Positions 34,568-45,000 of a DNA stretch of 64,000 nucleotides are shown one piece after another. The stretch lies in assembly GCF_004364435.1 (NCBI RefSeq), contig NZ_SOCT01000013.1:1-64000 (forward strand), given 5' to 3'. This DNA is from Pseudomonas sp. LP_7_YM (lineage in GTDB: Bacteria > Pseudomonadota > Gammaproteobacteria > Pseudomonadales > Pseudomonadaceae). A program made the position numbers and the translations under genes. Position 1 is the stretch's first letter; the number at the start of each line of letters is the position of its first letter. The notes under the pieces are model-generated. The model was not told where the DNA came from. It did not search any database and saw nothing but the letters and a program-made list of their open reading frames with translations.

Positions 34568-35539
34568 ATGCGTGCCCTGGCTGCATTGAGTCGTTTTGTC
34601 GGTAACACCTTTGCGTACTGGGTGCTGCTGTTCGCTGTGCTGGCATTCCTGTTCCCGAGCTGGTTCATCAGCCTCAAGGTTCTGATCGTGCCGCTGCTGG
34701 GGCTGGTCATGTTTGGCATGGGGCTGACCCTGAAACTGGACGACTTCTCCGAAGTCGTGCGACATCCGTGGCGAGTGGCACTTGGCGTGATCGCACACTT
34801 CATGATCATGCCGGGCGTTGCCTGGTTGCTGTGTCAGGCTTTCCATCTGCCAGCCGAAATCGCCGTGGGTGTGATTTTGGTAGGTTGCTGCCCCAGCGGT
34901 ACGTCGTCCAACGTGATGACCTGGCTGGCCAAAGGGGATCTTGCGCTGTCGGTGGCCATCGCAGCTGTCACCACCCTGCTCGCTCCGCTGCTGACCCCGG
35001 CGCTGATCTGGTTGCTGGCTTCGGCGTGGCTGCCGGTGTCCTTCATGGAGATGTTCTGGTCGATTCTGCAATTGGTGATGCTACCCATCGTGCTCGGCGT
35101 CATCGCGCAGCGTCTGCTTGGCGACAAGGTGCGATACGCGGTGGACGTGCTGCCGCTGATCTCGGTGGTGAGCATCGTGATGATCGTGTGCGCAGTGGTC
35201 TCAGCCAGCCAGGGCAGGATCGCCGAATCCGGCCTGCTGATCATGGCCGTAGTAATCCTGCACAACAGCTTCGGTTTCCTGTTGGGCTACTTCACCGGCA
35301 AGCTGTTCAAGCTGCCGCTGGCCCAGCGCAAGTCGCTGTCGCTGGAAGTCGGCATGCAGAACTCAGGCCTGGGTGCCGCCCTCGCCGCCGCGCATTTCTC
35401 ACCGTTGGCGGCAGTGCCAAGCGCACTGTTCAGCGTGTGGCATAACATCTCGGGTGCGCTGCTTTCGACGTATTTCAGGAAGATGACCCCGGACGGGGTA
35501 GTGGCGCAGGATGAGCCGGTGGTGAATGAGCGTCCGTGA
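34568..35539 (+). CDS. Bile acid:sodium symporter (BASS) family transporter
   Basis: A 323-residue inner-membrane protein with about nine to ten membrane helices. Family landmarks are LLGLVMFGMGLTLKLDDF near the start, VGVILVGCCPSGTSSNVMTWLAKGD, and the sodium-site-like SLEVGMQNSGLGAALAAAHF. The start has AAAAGGAG upstream. Bacterial members carry organic anions such as pantothenate precursors or bile acids; the substrate here is not determined. It is the last core gene before the effector island. Confidence 0.92.
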   Translation: MRALAALSRFVGNTFAYWVLLFAVLAFLFPSWFISLKVLIVPLLGLVMFGMGLTLKLDDFSEVVRHPWRVALGVIAHFMIMPGVAWLLCQAFHLPAEIAVGVILVGCCPSGTSSNVMTWLAKGDLALSVAIAAVTTLLAPLLTPALIWLLASAWLPVSFMEMFWSILQLVMLPIVLGVIAQRLLGDKVRYAVDVLPLISVVSIVMIVCAVVSASQGRIAESGLLIMAVVILHNSFGFLLGYFTGKLFKLPLAQRKSLSLEVGMQNSGLGAALAAAHFSPLAAVPSALFSVWHNISGALLSTYFRKMTPDGVVAQDEPVVNERP

Positions 35540-35544
35540 AGCGT

Positions 35545-35576
35545 GATCGACTTGCCGCCCGCGCGGCAAGTCGATC
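35545..35576. terminator. Perfect 14-bp hairpin between the transporter and the effector gene
   Basis: GATCGACTTGCCGC (35545-35558) and GCGGCAAGTCGATC (35563-35576) form a perfect stem with a CCGC loop, between convergent genes. No T-tract follows on the plus strand, so it may be a processing or attenuation hairpin, not a classical terminator. Confidence 0.6.
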
Positions 35577-35625
35577 TGGGTAGGCAAGTGAGCGAGTAAA
35601 GCCCTCGCTCCATTACCCAGGATGA

Positions 35626-37746
35626 CTATGAAGCCTGAGGGGGGTTCCTGACGCCCAGCTCCAGATCGCTCTCCTGACCGCTCTGCGACTCACCTTTCAT
35701 GAAATCGACTAACGCCTTTCCTCCATAAGCCAGCCCTTCCCCAACCTTTCGAACCCCCGCGCTGGTGGCCACGACTGCCGCCTGAGAGGGTGCCTGCAGT
35801 ACGCCGCGTCCCCGGTGAACGGCATTTTCCACGGCCCGGGACTTAGTGCCCTCGGCAGTGGTATGCGGCAACGTGTCACGACCTGGCGCCACCAGATTAT
35901 TGCCCACGTTCCCCATGCGACCGGTTCCGCCCTTTTTAGCCTCCGGTTTGGTCTGCATGGCCGCAAAAAACGATGACAAAGTCAGCGATGGGCCAAAGCC
36001 GGCCACCAGCAACTTGCTGGTGATATGCGCCGGAGAATCGTGGCCCAGATGCTTCACGCTGTCTGAAACGGCAGTCGAGATGCCTACACCCTGGATTGAT
36101 CCGGCTATCTTGCTCAGGAAGGCTTCCAGCACTTCCCTTTCGCGCAGGTCCACTGCCTTGACGCCGTCACTGCCGACCTTGGCCAGCCGATCCAGCAGCT
36201 TACCGTCTACATCCTTCGGTACATGGGTGGGCAGTTTGCGTCCTTGATCGTCTTCCACCGTGGTCGTCAATTGATTAAAGGTTTGCAGCAGAGCCATCAG
36301 AAAGCCGCCGGAGGCCGACGCCAATATCAGTGCGGGAATGCTTTTTTTCGGCAGCACCCCAGCATCGACCAATGCCTCCAATGCAAGCTGCGCAGCACCA
36401 AATGAGCCAAAGCCTGTCAGTTCGCCTTTCATGGTGCCGAATTTGTGGTTGTTTTGCGCTTGGGTAAAAGTAGCGCGCAGCTTATCGATGCTGGCCTTCG
36501 CCTCCTTCATCTGTGCATCGGTGCGCGTGTGGACCACACCGTCACGCGTGAACGTGCGCACAGGATTGGGAATGACTTCGGTGGCGGCAACCGTACGCAC
36601 GCCTTTGCCCCCCATGGCGCCCATCACTTCCTGACTGGCAGGACGAACGGTGTTATTGACCAGCTCGTGTGCCACGCCCAGCCCGAGTCCCGCCGTGCCT
36701 ACGCGCCGGGCAAAACCTTCGTCCGCCTGAGTCGATTCGATGGTGCCGCGAGTGGCGCCGAAATGAAGGGCCGACGCAATCAATTGAGCGAATGCGGCTG
36801 GCGTAGCGGCGCGCAAAATATTCGCGTAACTGCGTTGCTGCTCGTACCTGGCAAGGATCTGCGGCAGCTTCACATTCCCCAATGCCGCCTTCATCTGTTC
36901 CGGCGGATTGTAGGCTTGTTTGATGTCAGTCAGCGTTGCGTGCACGGCCTGCCAGTTACCACGTTCTGCTTGCAGTTCAGTCTGTCTGGACTGCGCACCC
37001 GGTGCAGGTTGCTGTTTGAGCTCGCTACTGACCTTCTTCAGCTCTTCATCCAGATCCGTCAACCGTTGCTGACTGGTGCCAATGCAGGCGTCGAGCTGGC
37101 GCGAGGTATTAGTCCCGACACGAACCGCATATTCGATGAAGGCCTGCCGGCTGGACTCGACATGGCGCTTGTCTTCCGGACTCAGCCCCTCGGAGTTGAG
37201 CGCTTCCTCATAACGAGAGTGGCTGATTTCCAGCGAGCGGACCAGGGCCTGATCACTGTCAGCCAAGGCCTGAACCACTGCCTGTGTCTGCAGATCCGAT
37301 CCGGGTTTTTGTGTGCCCAGGAGTTCCAAAGCATCTTTAACCCGCTGACCGCTTTCGACCAATGCCGAATGATCCTGAACGTGCGCGGCCGCCAGGTCTT
37401 CATGCAGGTTGCCCGCGACATTTTCATACAGCATGTCAGGCAGCGCCTTGAGCAACTTCCCCTGTAATGCGAACTGTTCGATGTGCAGTTGCAGGCTGTG
37501 CTCACCGCTTTGAAACCTGGCCGCCAATCGGCCGGCCGCCTCACGCAACGCGCCAGAAGCCTTGGCACTGTCACGTCGCTCTGATGAAGCTGAACGCAAC
37601 TGGCCAGAGGTAGCGACGGGTTGGTTGGAAACACGCGCTTCGATAGCGGGCGGCTGACGCGAGGTGCTGGCCTCTTCAACCCTGGCATTGGTAATGCTGT
37701 CGATGCTGCTCGTCCGGTGAAGCGAGCTCATGCCGGGAATGGTCAT
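35626..37746 (-). CDS. HopM1-like type III secretion effector
   Basis: A 706-residue protein resembling the P. syringae effector HopM1, which acts in plant cells on vesicle trafficking and immunity. The N-terminus is serine-rich and amphipathic (MSSLHRTSSIDSITN, SGQLRSASSERR), as in type III signals. Regions collinear with HopM1 from memory are: GVAHELVNNTVRP, VIPNPVRTFTRDG, GELTGFGSFGAAQLALEALV, ALILASASGGFLMALLQTFN with DDQGRKLP, and the C-terminal RDTLPHTTAEG...ENAVHRGRGVLQAPSQ. Length matches (about 710). A GGAG site precedes the ATG, which overlaps the chaperone stop (ATGA). Similarity looks moderate, so it is a divergent family member. No hrp/hrc gene is in the window. Confidence 0.85.
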   Translation of the reverse strand: MTIPGMSSLHRTSSIDSITNARVEEASTSRQPPAIEARVSNQPVATSGQLRSASSERRDSAKASGALREAAGRLAARFQSGEHSLQLHIEQFALQGKLLKALPDMLYENVAGNLHEDLAAAHVQDHSALVESGQRVKDALELLGTQKPGSDLQTQAVVQALADSDQALVRSLEISHSRYEEALNSEGLSPEDKRHVESSRQAFIEYAVRVGTNTSRQLDACIGTSQQRLTDLDEELKKVSSELKQQPAPGAQSRQTELQAERGNWQAVHATLTDIKQAYNPPEQMKAALGNVKLPQILARYEQQRSYANILRAATPAAFAQLIASALHFGATRGTIESTQADEGFARRVGTAGLGLGVAHELVNNTVRPASQEVMGAMGGKGVRTVAATEVIPNPVRTFTRDGVVHTRTDAQMKEAKASIDKLRATFTQAQNNHKFGTMKGELTGFGSFGAAQLALEALVDAGVLPKKSIPALILASASGGFLMALLQTFNQLTTTVEDDQGRKLPTHVPKDVDGKLLDRLAKVGSDGVKAVDLREREVLEAFLSKIAGSIQGVGISTAVSDSVKHLGHDSPAHITSKLLVAGFGPSLTLSSFFAAMQTKPEAKKGGTGRMGNVGNNLVAPGRDTLPHTTAEGTKSRAVENAVHRGRGVLQAPSQAAVVATSAGVRKVGEGLAYGGKALVDFMKGESQSGQESDLELGVRNPPQAS

Positions 37747-38240
37747 AAGGTGCTCCTCAGTGCCGGACTGGATTGCAGGGCCCGCTGTGTGGCGCTCAAG
37801 GGTGCAGACGCCCGCGTGGGTGATTCCTTCGCTGAGTCAGACAGAAAATGGTTTAAACGCCAGGCCTTTGCCATATCGGAAAACTGCCCGAGCAGACCTG
37901 AAAAGGTCGGCGCGTCGATGTCTTTGAGGGGAACGCGGCACGCCAGCACCACACGCTGCGTCACCTCATTGAACGACAGTCCGGGCGCGCCAGGGCTGTC
38001 GAACAAATAGAAATTGGTTTCCAGCAGACGCTTCATGACCTCTTCGGATTTTCGGGTCGGTAGAGGACCGAAGTCGCACAGGACAGAGACAGTCCCCTGC
38101 CCGACGTCATCAAGGTAATACAGGGAAAAGTTGACATCGCGCACCGCCAGGTGGGTGTCGTGATAGAGCGCAGCGACATCGGGGATAAGGAGGTGCTGGC
38201 AGATTTGATCGACGAACTGTCGATAGTGTTCGGAAGCCAT
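37743..38240 (-). CDS. Type III chaperone (ShcM-like) for the HopM1-like effector
   Basis: A 165-residue small, acidic-leaning protein of the CesT/Shc chaperone fold, expected to bind the effector N-terminus before secretion. ATG at 38240 gives MASEHYRQFVDQICQHLLIPDVAALYHDTHLAVRD, a typical first helix and strand. VNFSLYYLDDVGQGTVSVLCDFG and LLETNFYLFDSPGAPGLSFNEVTQRVVLACRVPL fit the beta-sheet core of this family. The gene is directly upstream of and coupled to the effector gene, as shcM is to hopM1. An hrp box lies about 130 bases upstream. The ribosome-binding site is weak. Confidence 0.8.
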   Translation of the reverse strand: MASEHYRQFVDQICQHLLIPDVAALYHDTHLAVRDVNFSLYYLDDVGQGTVSVLCDFGPLPTRKSEEVMKRLLETNFYLFDSPGAPGLSFNEVTQRVVLACRVPLKDIDAPTFSGLLGQFSDMAKAWRLNHFLSDSAKESPTRASAPLSATQRALQSSPALRSTL

Positions 38241-38370
38241 AATTATTAGAACTCTTATTATTGATGAGTTGGCACCCGAGGCCACCGCTTAACGTGAAAC
38301 GGCAGGAGTGGTGGCCTCGGCGGCGGGTTGAAGCTAAAGGTCGTGTCATCAAGACAAGACTTCTCATCGA

Positions 38371-38398
38371 TGCGTGGTCAAAAACCAGGAACAGTTCC
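38371..38398 (-). promoter_or_regulatory. hrp box (HrpL promoter) of the chaperone-effector operon
   Basis: On the minus strand GGAACT (38393-38398), 15 bases, then CCACGCA (38371-38377) fits the HrpL consensus GGAAC(C/T)-N15/16-CCACNNA. It points at the chaperone start 131 bases downstream, leaving a leader of about 125 bases. Confidence 0.85.
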
Positions 38399-38459
38399 AG
38401 AAACACCCGCCCATACGTCAGGCAGTCCAGGCACGTTGAGGCCCCCTCATCTGAAGCGA

Positions 38460-40331
38460 CTACCGACGGTTTCCGCGCAGCTCGGCCACTCGCTCGCGCA
38501 GCAACGCAGGGCGCGACTCATCTCCTGTGATCGCCGGCCCTGCCACCAGTGTCACCTGCGACCGCAGCCTGCGAAACACGCCCTTATCGGGGTCGCGGCT
38601 GAAGAAGCTGCCCCATAGTCCCTGCAGCGCCATCGGAATCACCGGCACCTCGGTTTCTTGCAGCACCCGGGTCATGCCGCTCTTGAACTCGTCGATATCG
38701 CCGGTGATGGTCAGCTTGCCTTCCGGAAAAATGCACACCAGTTCGCCTTCCTTCAGGTACTCGGCGATGCGCTTGAATGCCTGATCGTAAATCTGCACAT
38801 CTTCGCCGCGACCGGCAATCGGGATAGCGCCCGCCGTGCGGAAGACGAAGTTGAGCACCGGCAGGTTGAAGATCTTGTAGTACATGACAAAACGGATCGG
38901 CCGCCGCACCGAGCCTGCGATCAGCAACGCATCAACGAACGACACGTGGTTGCACACCAATAAAGCTGCGCCTTCATCGGGAATCTGCTCCAGATCGCGG
39001 TGCTCGACGCGGTACATGGAGTGGCTGAGCAGCCAGATCATGAAGCGCATGGTGAACTCGGGGACGATCTTGAAGATGTAGGTGTTGACCGCGATGTTCA
39101 TCAGCGAGATGACCAGGAACAGCTGCGGGATCGACAGCTTCACCACGCTCAGAAAAATGATCGACACGATCGCCGACACCACCATGAACAGCGCGTTGAG
39201 GATGTTGTTCGAGGCGATCACCCGCGAGCGCTCTTTCTCCGGCGTGCGCGACTGGATCAGCGCGTACAGCGGCACGATGTAGAAGCCGCCGAAGATACCG
39301 ATGCCGAGAATATCCAGCAGCACCCACCAGGCTTGCCTGTACCCGAGAACCGCCAGCCAGTCGTTGGCCTGGACGTTCTGCGGGAACTCTCCCGAATGCC
39401 ACCACAGCAGCAGGCCAAACACGGTCAGCCCCATGGAGCCGAACGGCACCAGACCGATTTCCACTTTGCGACCCGACAGCCGCTCACAGAGCATCGAGCC
39501 TGCCGCGATGCCGATGGAGAACACTGTAAGAATCAGCGTGACGACCGTTTCATCGCCGTAGAGGAATTGCTTGGCATAAGCCGGAATCTGCGTCAGGTAG
39601 ATCGCGCCGACGAACCAGAACCACGAGTTGCCAACGATGGAGCGCGATACGGCTTGGGTCTGACCCAGGCCCAGTTTCAGCGTGGCCCAGGATTCGCTGA
39701 AGATGTTCCAGTTCACGCGCATGTCCGGGCTGGCCGCGGCAGCCGGCGGAATGCTGCGGCTGGCGAGGTAACCCAGACAGGCCACCAGCACCATGGCAGT
39801 CGAGACAAGGGCCGCGTAATGGGTGGCGGACATCATGATGCCGGCGCTTATGGTCCCGGCCAGAATCGCCAGGAAGGTGCCCATTTCCACCAGGCCGTTG
39901 CCGCCCACCAGTTCGTTCTCGTGCAGGTGCTGCGGCAGGATCGAGTATTTGACCGGGCCGAACAGCGCCGAATGCGTGCCCATGGCGAACAACGCCGCGA
40001 GCATCAAGGACAGATGTCCGAAGACAAACCCCACCGCGCCGAGCAGCATGATGCCGATCTCCAGCACCTTGATCATGCGGATCAGCCGGTCCTTGGGGTA
40101 CTTTTCGCCAAACTGCCCGGCCAACGCCGAGAACAGGAAGAACGGCAAGATAAACAGCATGGCGCACAGATTGACGTAGATCGAGCGATCGCCGTCGATG
40201 GTCAGTTTGTAGAGAATGGCGAGGATCAGCGATTGCTTGAAGATGTTGTCGTTGAACGCCCCAAGGGACTGGGTTACGAAAAAGGGCAGAAAGCGCCGTT
40301 TGCCCAACAGACTGAATTGCGACTGACTCAT
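38460..40331 (-). CDS. MFS transporter fused to PlsC-type acyltransferase (LplT-Aas-like)
   Basis: A 623-residue inner-membrane fusion. The N-terminal 400 residues are an MFS permease similar to lysophospholipid transporter LplT (FFVTQSLGAFNDNIFKQSLI, GPVKYSILPQHL). The C-terminal 200 residues are a 1-acyl-glycerol-3-phosphate acyltransferase-like domain with the HX4D motif NHVSFVD and the FPEG motif VCIFPEGKLT. The likely role is import and re-acylation of lysophospholipids. ATG at 40331 (MSQSQFSLL) is preferred over upstream ones because it starts just before the first membrane helix and has AAGGA upstream. The acyl-ACP synthetase part of E. coli Aas is absent. Confidence 0.9.
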   Translation of the reverse strand: MSQSQFSLLGKRRFLPFFVTQSLGAFNDNIFKQSLILAILYKLTIDGDRSIYVNLCAMLFILPFFLFSALAGQFGEKYPKDRLIRMIKVLEIGIMLLGAVGFVFGHLSLMLAALFAMGTHSALFGPVKYSILPQHLHENELVGGNGLVEMGTFLAILAGTISAGIMMSATHYAALVSTAMVLVACLGYLASRSIPPAAAASPDMRVNWNIFSESWATLKLGLGQTQAVSRSIVGNSWFWFVGAIYLTQIPAYAKQFLYGDETVVTLILTVFSIGIAAGSMLCERLSGRKVEIGLVPFGSMGLTVFGLLLWWHSGEFPQNVQANDWLAVLGYRQAWWVLLDILGIGIFGGFYIVPLYALIQSRTPEKERSRVIASNNILNALFMVVSAIVSIIFLSVVKLSIPQLFLVISLMNIAVNTYIFKIVPEFTMRFMIWLLSHSMYRVEHRDLEQIPDEGAALLVCNHVSFVDALLIAGSVRRPIRFVMYYKIFNLPVLNFVFRTAGAIPIAGRGEDVQIYDQAFKRIAEYLKEGELVCIFPEGKLTITGDIDEFKSGMTRVLQETEVPVIPMALQGLWGSFFSRDPDKGVFRRLRSQVTLVAGPAITGDESRPALLRERVAELRGNRR

Positions 40332-40529
40332 CAAACGTGTCCTTAATGGCGCCGCTATCGGCTTTTGGAATTGGAACGCCGGGGTGTCGATCCGAGCCAC
40401 ATTGAAGACGTAACCGGCGTCCCTGTCGATAGGCATACATTCTGTCGCAGCGAATTCAGTCACCAGGGGCAGACACAACCCCCTATCCAAAGCTTTCTTC
40501 GCAGGTGCCGCGCCAAGACAAGGAAGCAG

Positions 40530-41669
40530 TCAGGGCTTGAGACCCGCAATGCACGGCGAGACGAATAGCTCTCCTTTATAAGCCCCCACCAGCGTGCGCT
40601 TCATGATCATCAGCCAAAGCGCAGCCAACCCCGCCGCCAACAAACTGCCGAGCACTGCGAAGAACCCCAGATTCAACACGGCATACAATTTCAGCGTGGT
40701 CAGGGCAAACACCCCTAACGGGAAGGTGAAGCCCCACCAACCGAGGTTGAACGGGATACCGTTACGCAGATAGCGTGCGGTGATCAGCCCGGCCAGCAAC
40801 AGCCACCACACGCCAACGCCCCAGAGAACAATGCCCGCGATCAACCCCAGTCCTGCGGCGATCTCCCCTGCCCCGCGCATGCCATGACCCGCGAAGATGG
40901 CAGGTGCGTCGGCGCCGAGCACCAGCAGTCCGAAGGCACCGGTGCTGATCGGGCCCAGCGCCAGCCAACTCGATGCAGCCATGCTTTCGTGAGGCAGTTT
41001 GTGCAGGGCCATGCGCAACAACAGGATGGTCAGGATGCTGAACGCCACGGGCACCGACAATCCCCACAGCACGTAACAGGTGATGAGCACGCTAAATTGA
41101 CTGTCAGCCAGATGCGGTGCCAGCAAGCCGCCACTGGCGGCTGCGACTTCGGCCGCCACCACCGGCAGCAGCCACACGGCTGTCATCTGGTCGATGCGAT
41201 GCTCCTGGCGGGTGAACATCATGAACGGGATCACCACCCCACAAGCCATGGCCATCGCCACATCGAGCCACCACAGTGCCTCGGCCAGGGGGAGTACGCC
41301 GCTACCCCAGCGCGGCAGGCCGAAGGTCAGCAGACCGTTGATGATCGTCGCCAAGCCCATGGGGATCGTGCCGAAGAACATCGAAACCGTCGAATGCCCG
41401 AAGATTCGCCGCGCCTCGTCGAAGAACAGCACCCAGCGCGCGGCATACAGAAAACTGAAAAGCAGGAACAGAGCGATGTTGAGCACCCACAGCGCTTCAG
41501 CCACTTGATACACACAAGGTATGTGCACCGGAAGCTGGGTCAGCACGGCGGACAGAATCCCGGTGCCCATGGTCGCGGCAAACCAGTTGGGAGTGAATTG
41601 GCGAATGACTTCCCGAGGATGAGTCAGTTGGTTTAAGGGTCTGGTCGGGATGAACTGACGGGGATTCAT
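40530..41669 (-). CDS. TDT family (tellurite-resistance/dicarboxylate) transporter
   Basis: A 379-residue membrane protein with about ten helices. FTPNWFAATMGTGILSAVLTQLP near the N-terminus and FNLGWWGFTFPLGVFALTTLKLYA near the C-terminus are characteristic of the TDT/SLAC1 family that includes TehA, Mae1 and sulfite exporters. The substrate (malate-like anion, sulfite or tellurite-related) cannot be decided. It diverges from the sensor kinase gene. Confidence 0.9.
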   Translation of the reverse strand: MNPRQFIPTRPLNQLTHPREVIRQFTPNWFAATMGTGILSAVLTQLPVHIPCVYQVAEALWVLNIALFLLFSFLYAARWVLFFDEARRIFGHSTVSMFFGTIPMGLATIINGLLTFGLPRWGSGVLPLAEALWWLDVAMAMACGVVIPFMMFTRQEHRIDQMTAVWLLPVVAAEVAAASGGLLAPHLADSQFSVLITCYVLWGLSVPVAFSILTILLLRMALHKLPHESMAASSWLALGPISTGAFGLLVLGADAPAIFAGHGMRGAGEIAAGLGLIAGIVLWGVGVWWLLLAGLITARYLRNGIPFNLGWWGFTFPLGVFALTTLKLYAVLNLGFFAVLGSLLAAGLAALWLMIMKRTLVGAYKGELFVSPCIAGLKP

Positions 41670-42073
41670 GGCGCGCTCCTGTCCTCGTGTGAGGGAGTGC
41701 CCATGGTACGGCGCGACCGGTTATCTATTAAGCGGGTAGTTTCACTATAGGTCATAGATTTTGCAGATATGGAAATACGGCCCGCAGCATTGACGGCTCT
41801 ATCCAGAGCGACAGCCCCCCGTGTGAGCGGGCTTGCTCTCGAGTGCTAATTGACTTTCGCTTGGATGACGCATGAAAAACCGCTTTTGTGAGCCAGCTTA
41901 CTCCCACAGCTCATCGTCGTTTGCAAAATGTGCGAAAGGCCCCGCCGCCGGGTAGCCCCTGCGACACCACGCCGCTCAGACCTTGGTCGACAAAGACGAA
42001 CGACAGTCGGCGTGCGAGACTGTGTGGCCTGCGACGGATCGCAGAACCGTTATCGCTTGATTCTGGAGTCCCC
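41670..42073. other. Divergent promoter region, no gene seen
   Basis: About 400 bases between the TDT transporter and the sensor kinase starts. An in-frame extension of the kinase upstream of 42074 exists but is proline/arginine-rich and unlike the family. The GGAG just before 42074 supports the shorter start. No hairpin or known operator is evident. Confidence 0.5.
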
Positions 42074-45000
42074 ATGTCGCTGTCCAGCGGGCTGATCGCT
42101 GCCGTCGCCCTGGCCTATATGGCCATCATGTTTGCCATTGCCTTCTATGGCGACCGTCGCAGCGGCGCCTTGCCGCCGCGACTGCGCGCGTGGGTGTACA
42201 GCTTGTCGCTGGCGGTGTACTGCACCAGCTGGACCTTCTTTGGCGCAGTGGGCCAGGCCGCTGAGCAGTTATGGTCGTTCCTGCCGATCTACCTGGGGCC
42301 CATCGTGATGATGGTGCTGGCACCCTGGGTTCTGCAGAAAATGGTGCTGATCAGCAAGCAGGAGAGCATTACCTCCATCGCCGACTTCATCGCCGCCCGC
42401 TACGGTAAATCCCAGACACTGGCCGTGGTCGTCGCGCTGATCTGCCTGATTGGTGTACTGCCGTACATCGCACTGCAACTCAAAGGCATCGTCCTGGGGG
42501 TGAACATTCTGATCGGCGCGGGTGCGGACGCTACCGGCACCCGTGCGCAAGACACCGCGCTGATCGTGTCGCTGGTGCTGGCGCTGTTCACCATCGTCTT
42601 CGGCACGCGCAATCTGGACGCCACCGAACACCACCGCGGCATGGTGCTGGCCATTGCGTTCGAGGCGCTGGTCAAGCTATTCGCGTTCATGGCCGTGGGC
42701 GTGTTCGTGACCTTCGGCCTGTATGACGGAGTCGATGATCTGTTCAATCAGGCGATGCTCGCGCCACGCCTGGAAGAATATTGGAAAGAGACGATCAACT
42801 GGCCCTCGATGGTGGTGCAGACCGGCGTGGCAATGATGGCAATCGTCTGCCTGCCACGGCAGTTTCACGTGACCGTCGTCGAGAACATCGAGCCACAGGA
42901 TCTGCGTCTGGCGAAATGGGTTTTCCCGATCTACCTGCTGCTGGCCGGGCTGTTCGTAGTGCCCATCGCGCTGGCCGGGCAAATGTTGCTGCCGGGGTCG
43001 GTGCTGCCGGACTCCTTCGTGATCAGTGTGCCGCTGGCGCATGCTCACCCGGCGCTGGCGCTGCTGGCGTTCATCGGTGGCGCATCGGCGGCCACCGGCA
43101 TGGTGATCGTCGCCAGCGTCGCCCTGTCGACCATGGTCTCCAACGACATGCTGCTGCCGTGGCTGCTGCGACGCAAAACCGCCGAGCGTCCGTTCGAGGT
43201 GTTCCGCTACTGGATGCTCTCGGTGCGCCGGGTCAGCATCGTGGCAATCCTGTTGCTGGCCTATGTCAGCTACCGGTTGCTTGGCTCCACGGCGAGTCTG
43301 GCGACTATCGGCCAGATCGCCTTTGCTGCCATCACGCAACTGGCCCCGGCGATGATCGGCGCTCTGTACTGGAAACCGGCCAACCGCCGGGGCGTGTTCG
43401 CAGGCCTGGCAGCCGGGGTGTTCATCTGGTTCTACACCCTGGTGCTGCCGCTGATCGCTCACAGCATGGGCTGGTCACTGAGCAGTTTTCCGCTGCTGGC
43501 GTGGCTGCATGGCAATCCGCTCAACCTGCCAATCACCCCGCTGACCCAAGGCGTGGTGCTGTCGATGGCGGGCAATTTCATCTTGTTCGTCTGGGTCTCG
43601 CTGCTGTCGCGCACCCGGGTTTCGGAGCACTGGCAGGCGGGGCGCTTCATAGGCCAGGAACTGCAGGCCCGGCACAACAACCGCTCGCTGCTGGCGGTGC
43701 AGATCGAAGACCTGCTCAAGCTCTCGGCGCGCTTCGTTGGCGAAGAACGCGCGCAGCAAAGTTTCATCCGCTTTGCCTACCGCCAGGGCAAAGGCTTCAA
43801 CCCCAATCAGAATGCCAATGCTGAATGGATCGCCCACACCGAGCGCCTGCTGGCCGGTGTGCTCGGCACCTCGTCGACCCGCGCCGTGGTCAAGGCCGCC
43901 ATCGAAGGTCGCGACATGCAGCTGGAAGATGTGGTGCGCATCGCCGACGAAGCCTCCGAGGTGTTGCAGTTCAACCGCGCGCTGTTGCAAGGCGCTATCG
44001 AGAACATCACCCAAGGTATCAGCGTGGTCGATCAGTCGCTCAAACTGGTGGCCTGGAACGACCGTTATCTGGAGCTGTTCAACTATCCCGAAGGCCTGAT
44101 CAGCGTAGGCCGGCCCATCGCCGATATCATTCGCTACAACGCCGAACGCGGATTGCTCGGGCCGGGCGAGGCCGAAGTGCACGTCGCTCGCCGCTTGCAC
44201 TGGATGCGTCAGGGTCGTGCGCACACCTCCGAGCGGCTGTTCCCCAATGGCCGGGTGATCGAGTTGATCGGCAATCCCATGCCCGGCGGCGGTTTTGTCA
44301 TGAGTTTTACCGACATCACCGCCTTCCGTGAGGCCGAGCAGGCACTCAAGGGCGTTAACGAAAGCCTGGAACAGCGCGTCGCCGAACGTACCCGCGAGCT
44401 GTCACAACTGAATGTCGCGCTCACCGATGCCAAGGCCCATGCAGAAGCGGCCAACCAGTCGAAGACCCGTTTTCTGGCGGCGGTCAGTCATGACCTGATG
44501 CAACCGATGAACGCCGCTCGGCTGTTCTCCGCTGCGCTACTGCACGTCGATAACAACATTCCCGACGAAGCACAAAAGCTGATTCAGCACCTGGACAGTT
44601 CGTTGCGCTCGGCCGAGGATTTGATCAGCGACCTGCTGGATATCTCTCGCCTGGAAAACGGCAAGTTCACCCCTACCCTCGCGCCATTTGCGCTTAACAC
44701 GCTGTTCGACACCTTGGGGGCGGAGTTCAAGGCGTTGGCTCAGGAGCAGGGTTTGAGTTTCCGCGTTCGAGGCAGTCGCCTGCCAATCGCCAGCGACGTG
44801 AAGCTGCTGCGTCGCGTGTTGCAGAATTTTCTGACCAACGCCTTCCGTTATGCGAAGGGTCCGATTCTGCTGGGCGTGCGGCGCAAGGGCACCGACCTTA
44901 GCCTGGAAGTCTGGGATCGCGGGCCTGGGATCCCGGAGGACAAGCGTCAGGTGATTTTCGAGGAATTCAAACGCCTGGACAGCCACCAGACCCGGGCCGA

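Noticed and set aside
39000..40346. A 448-codon plus-strand frame
   Set aside because: It is antisense to the MFS/PlsC gene and consists of Q/H/R-rich low-complexity sequence typical of mirror frames.
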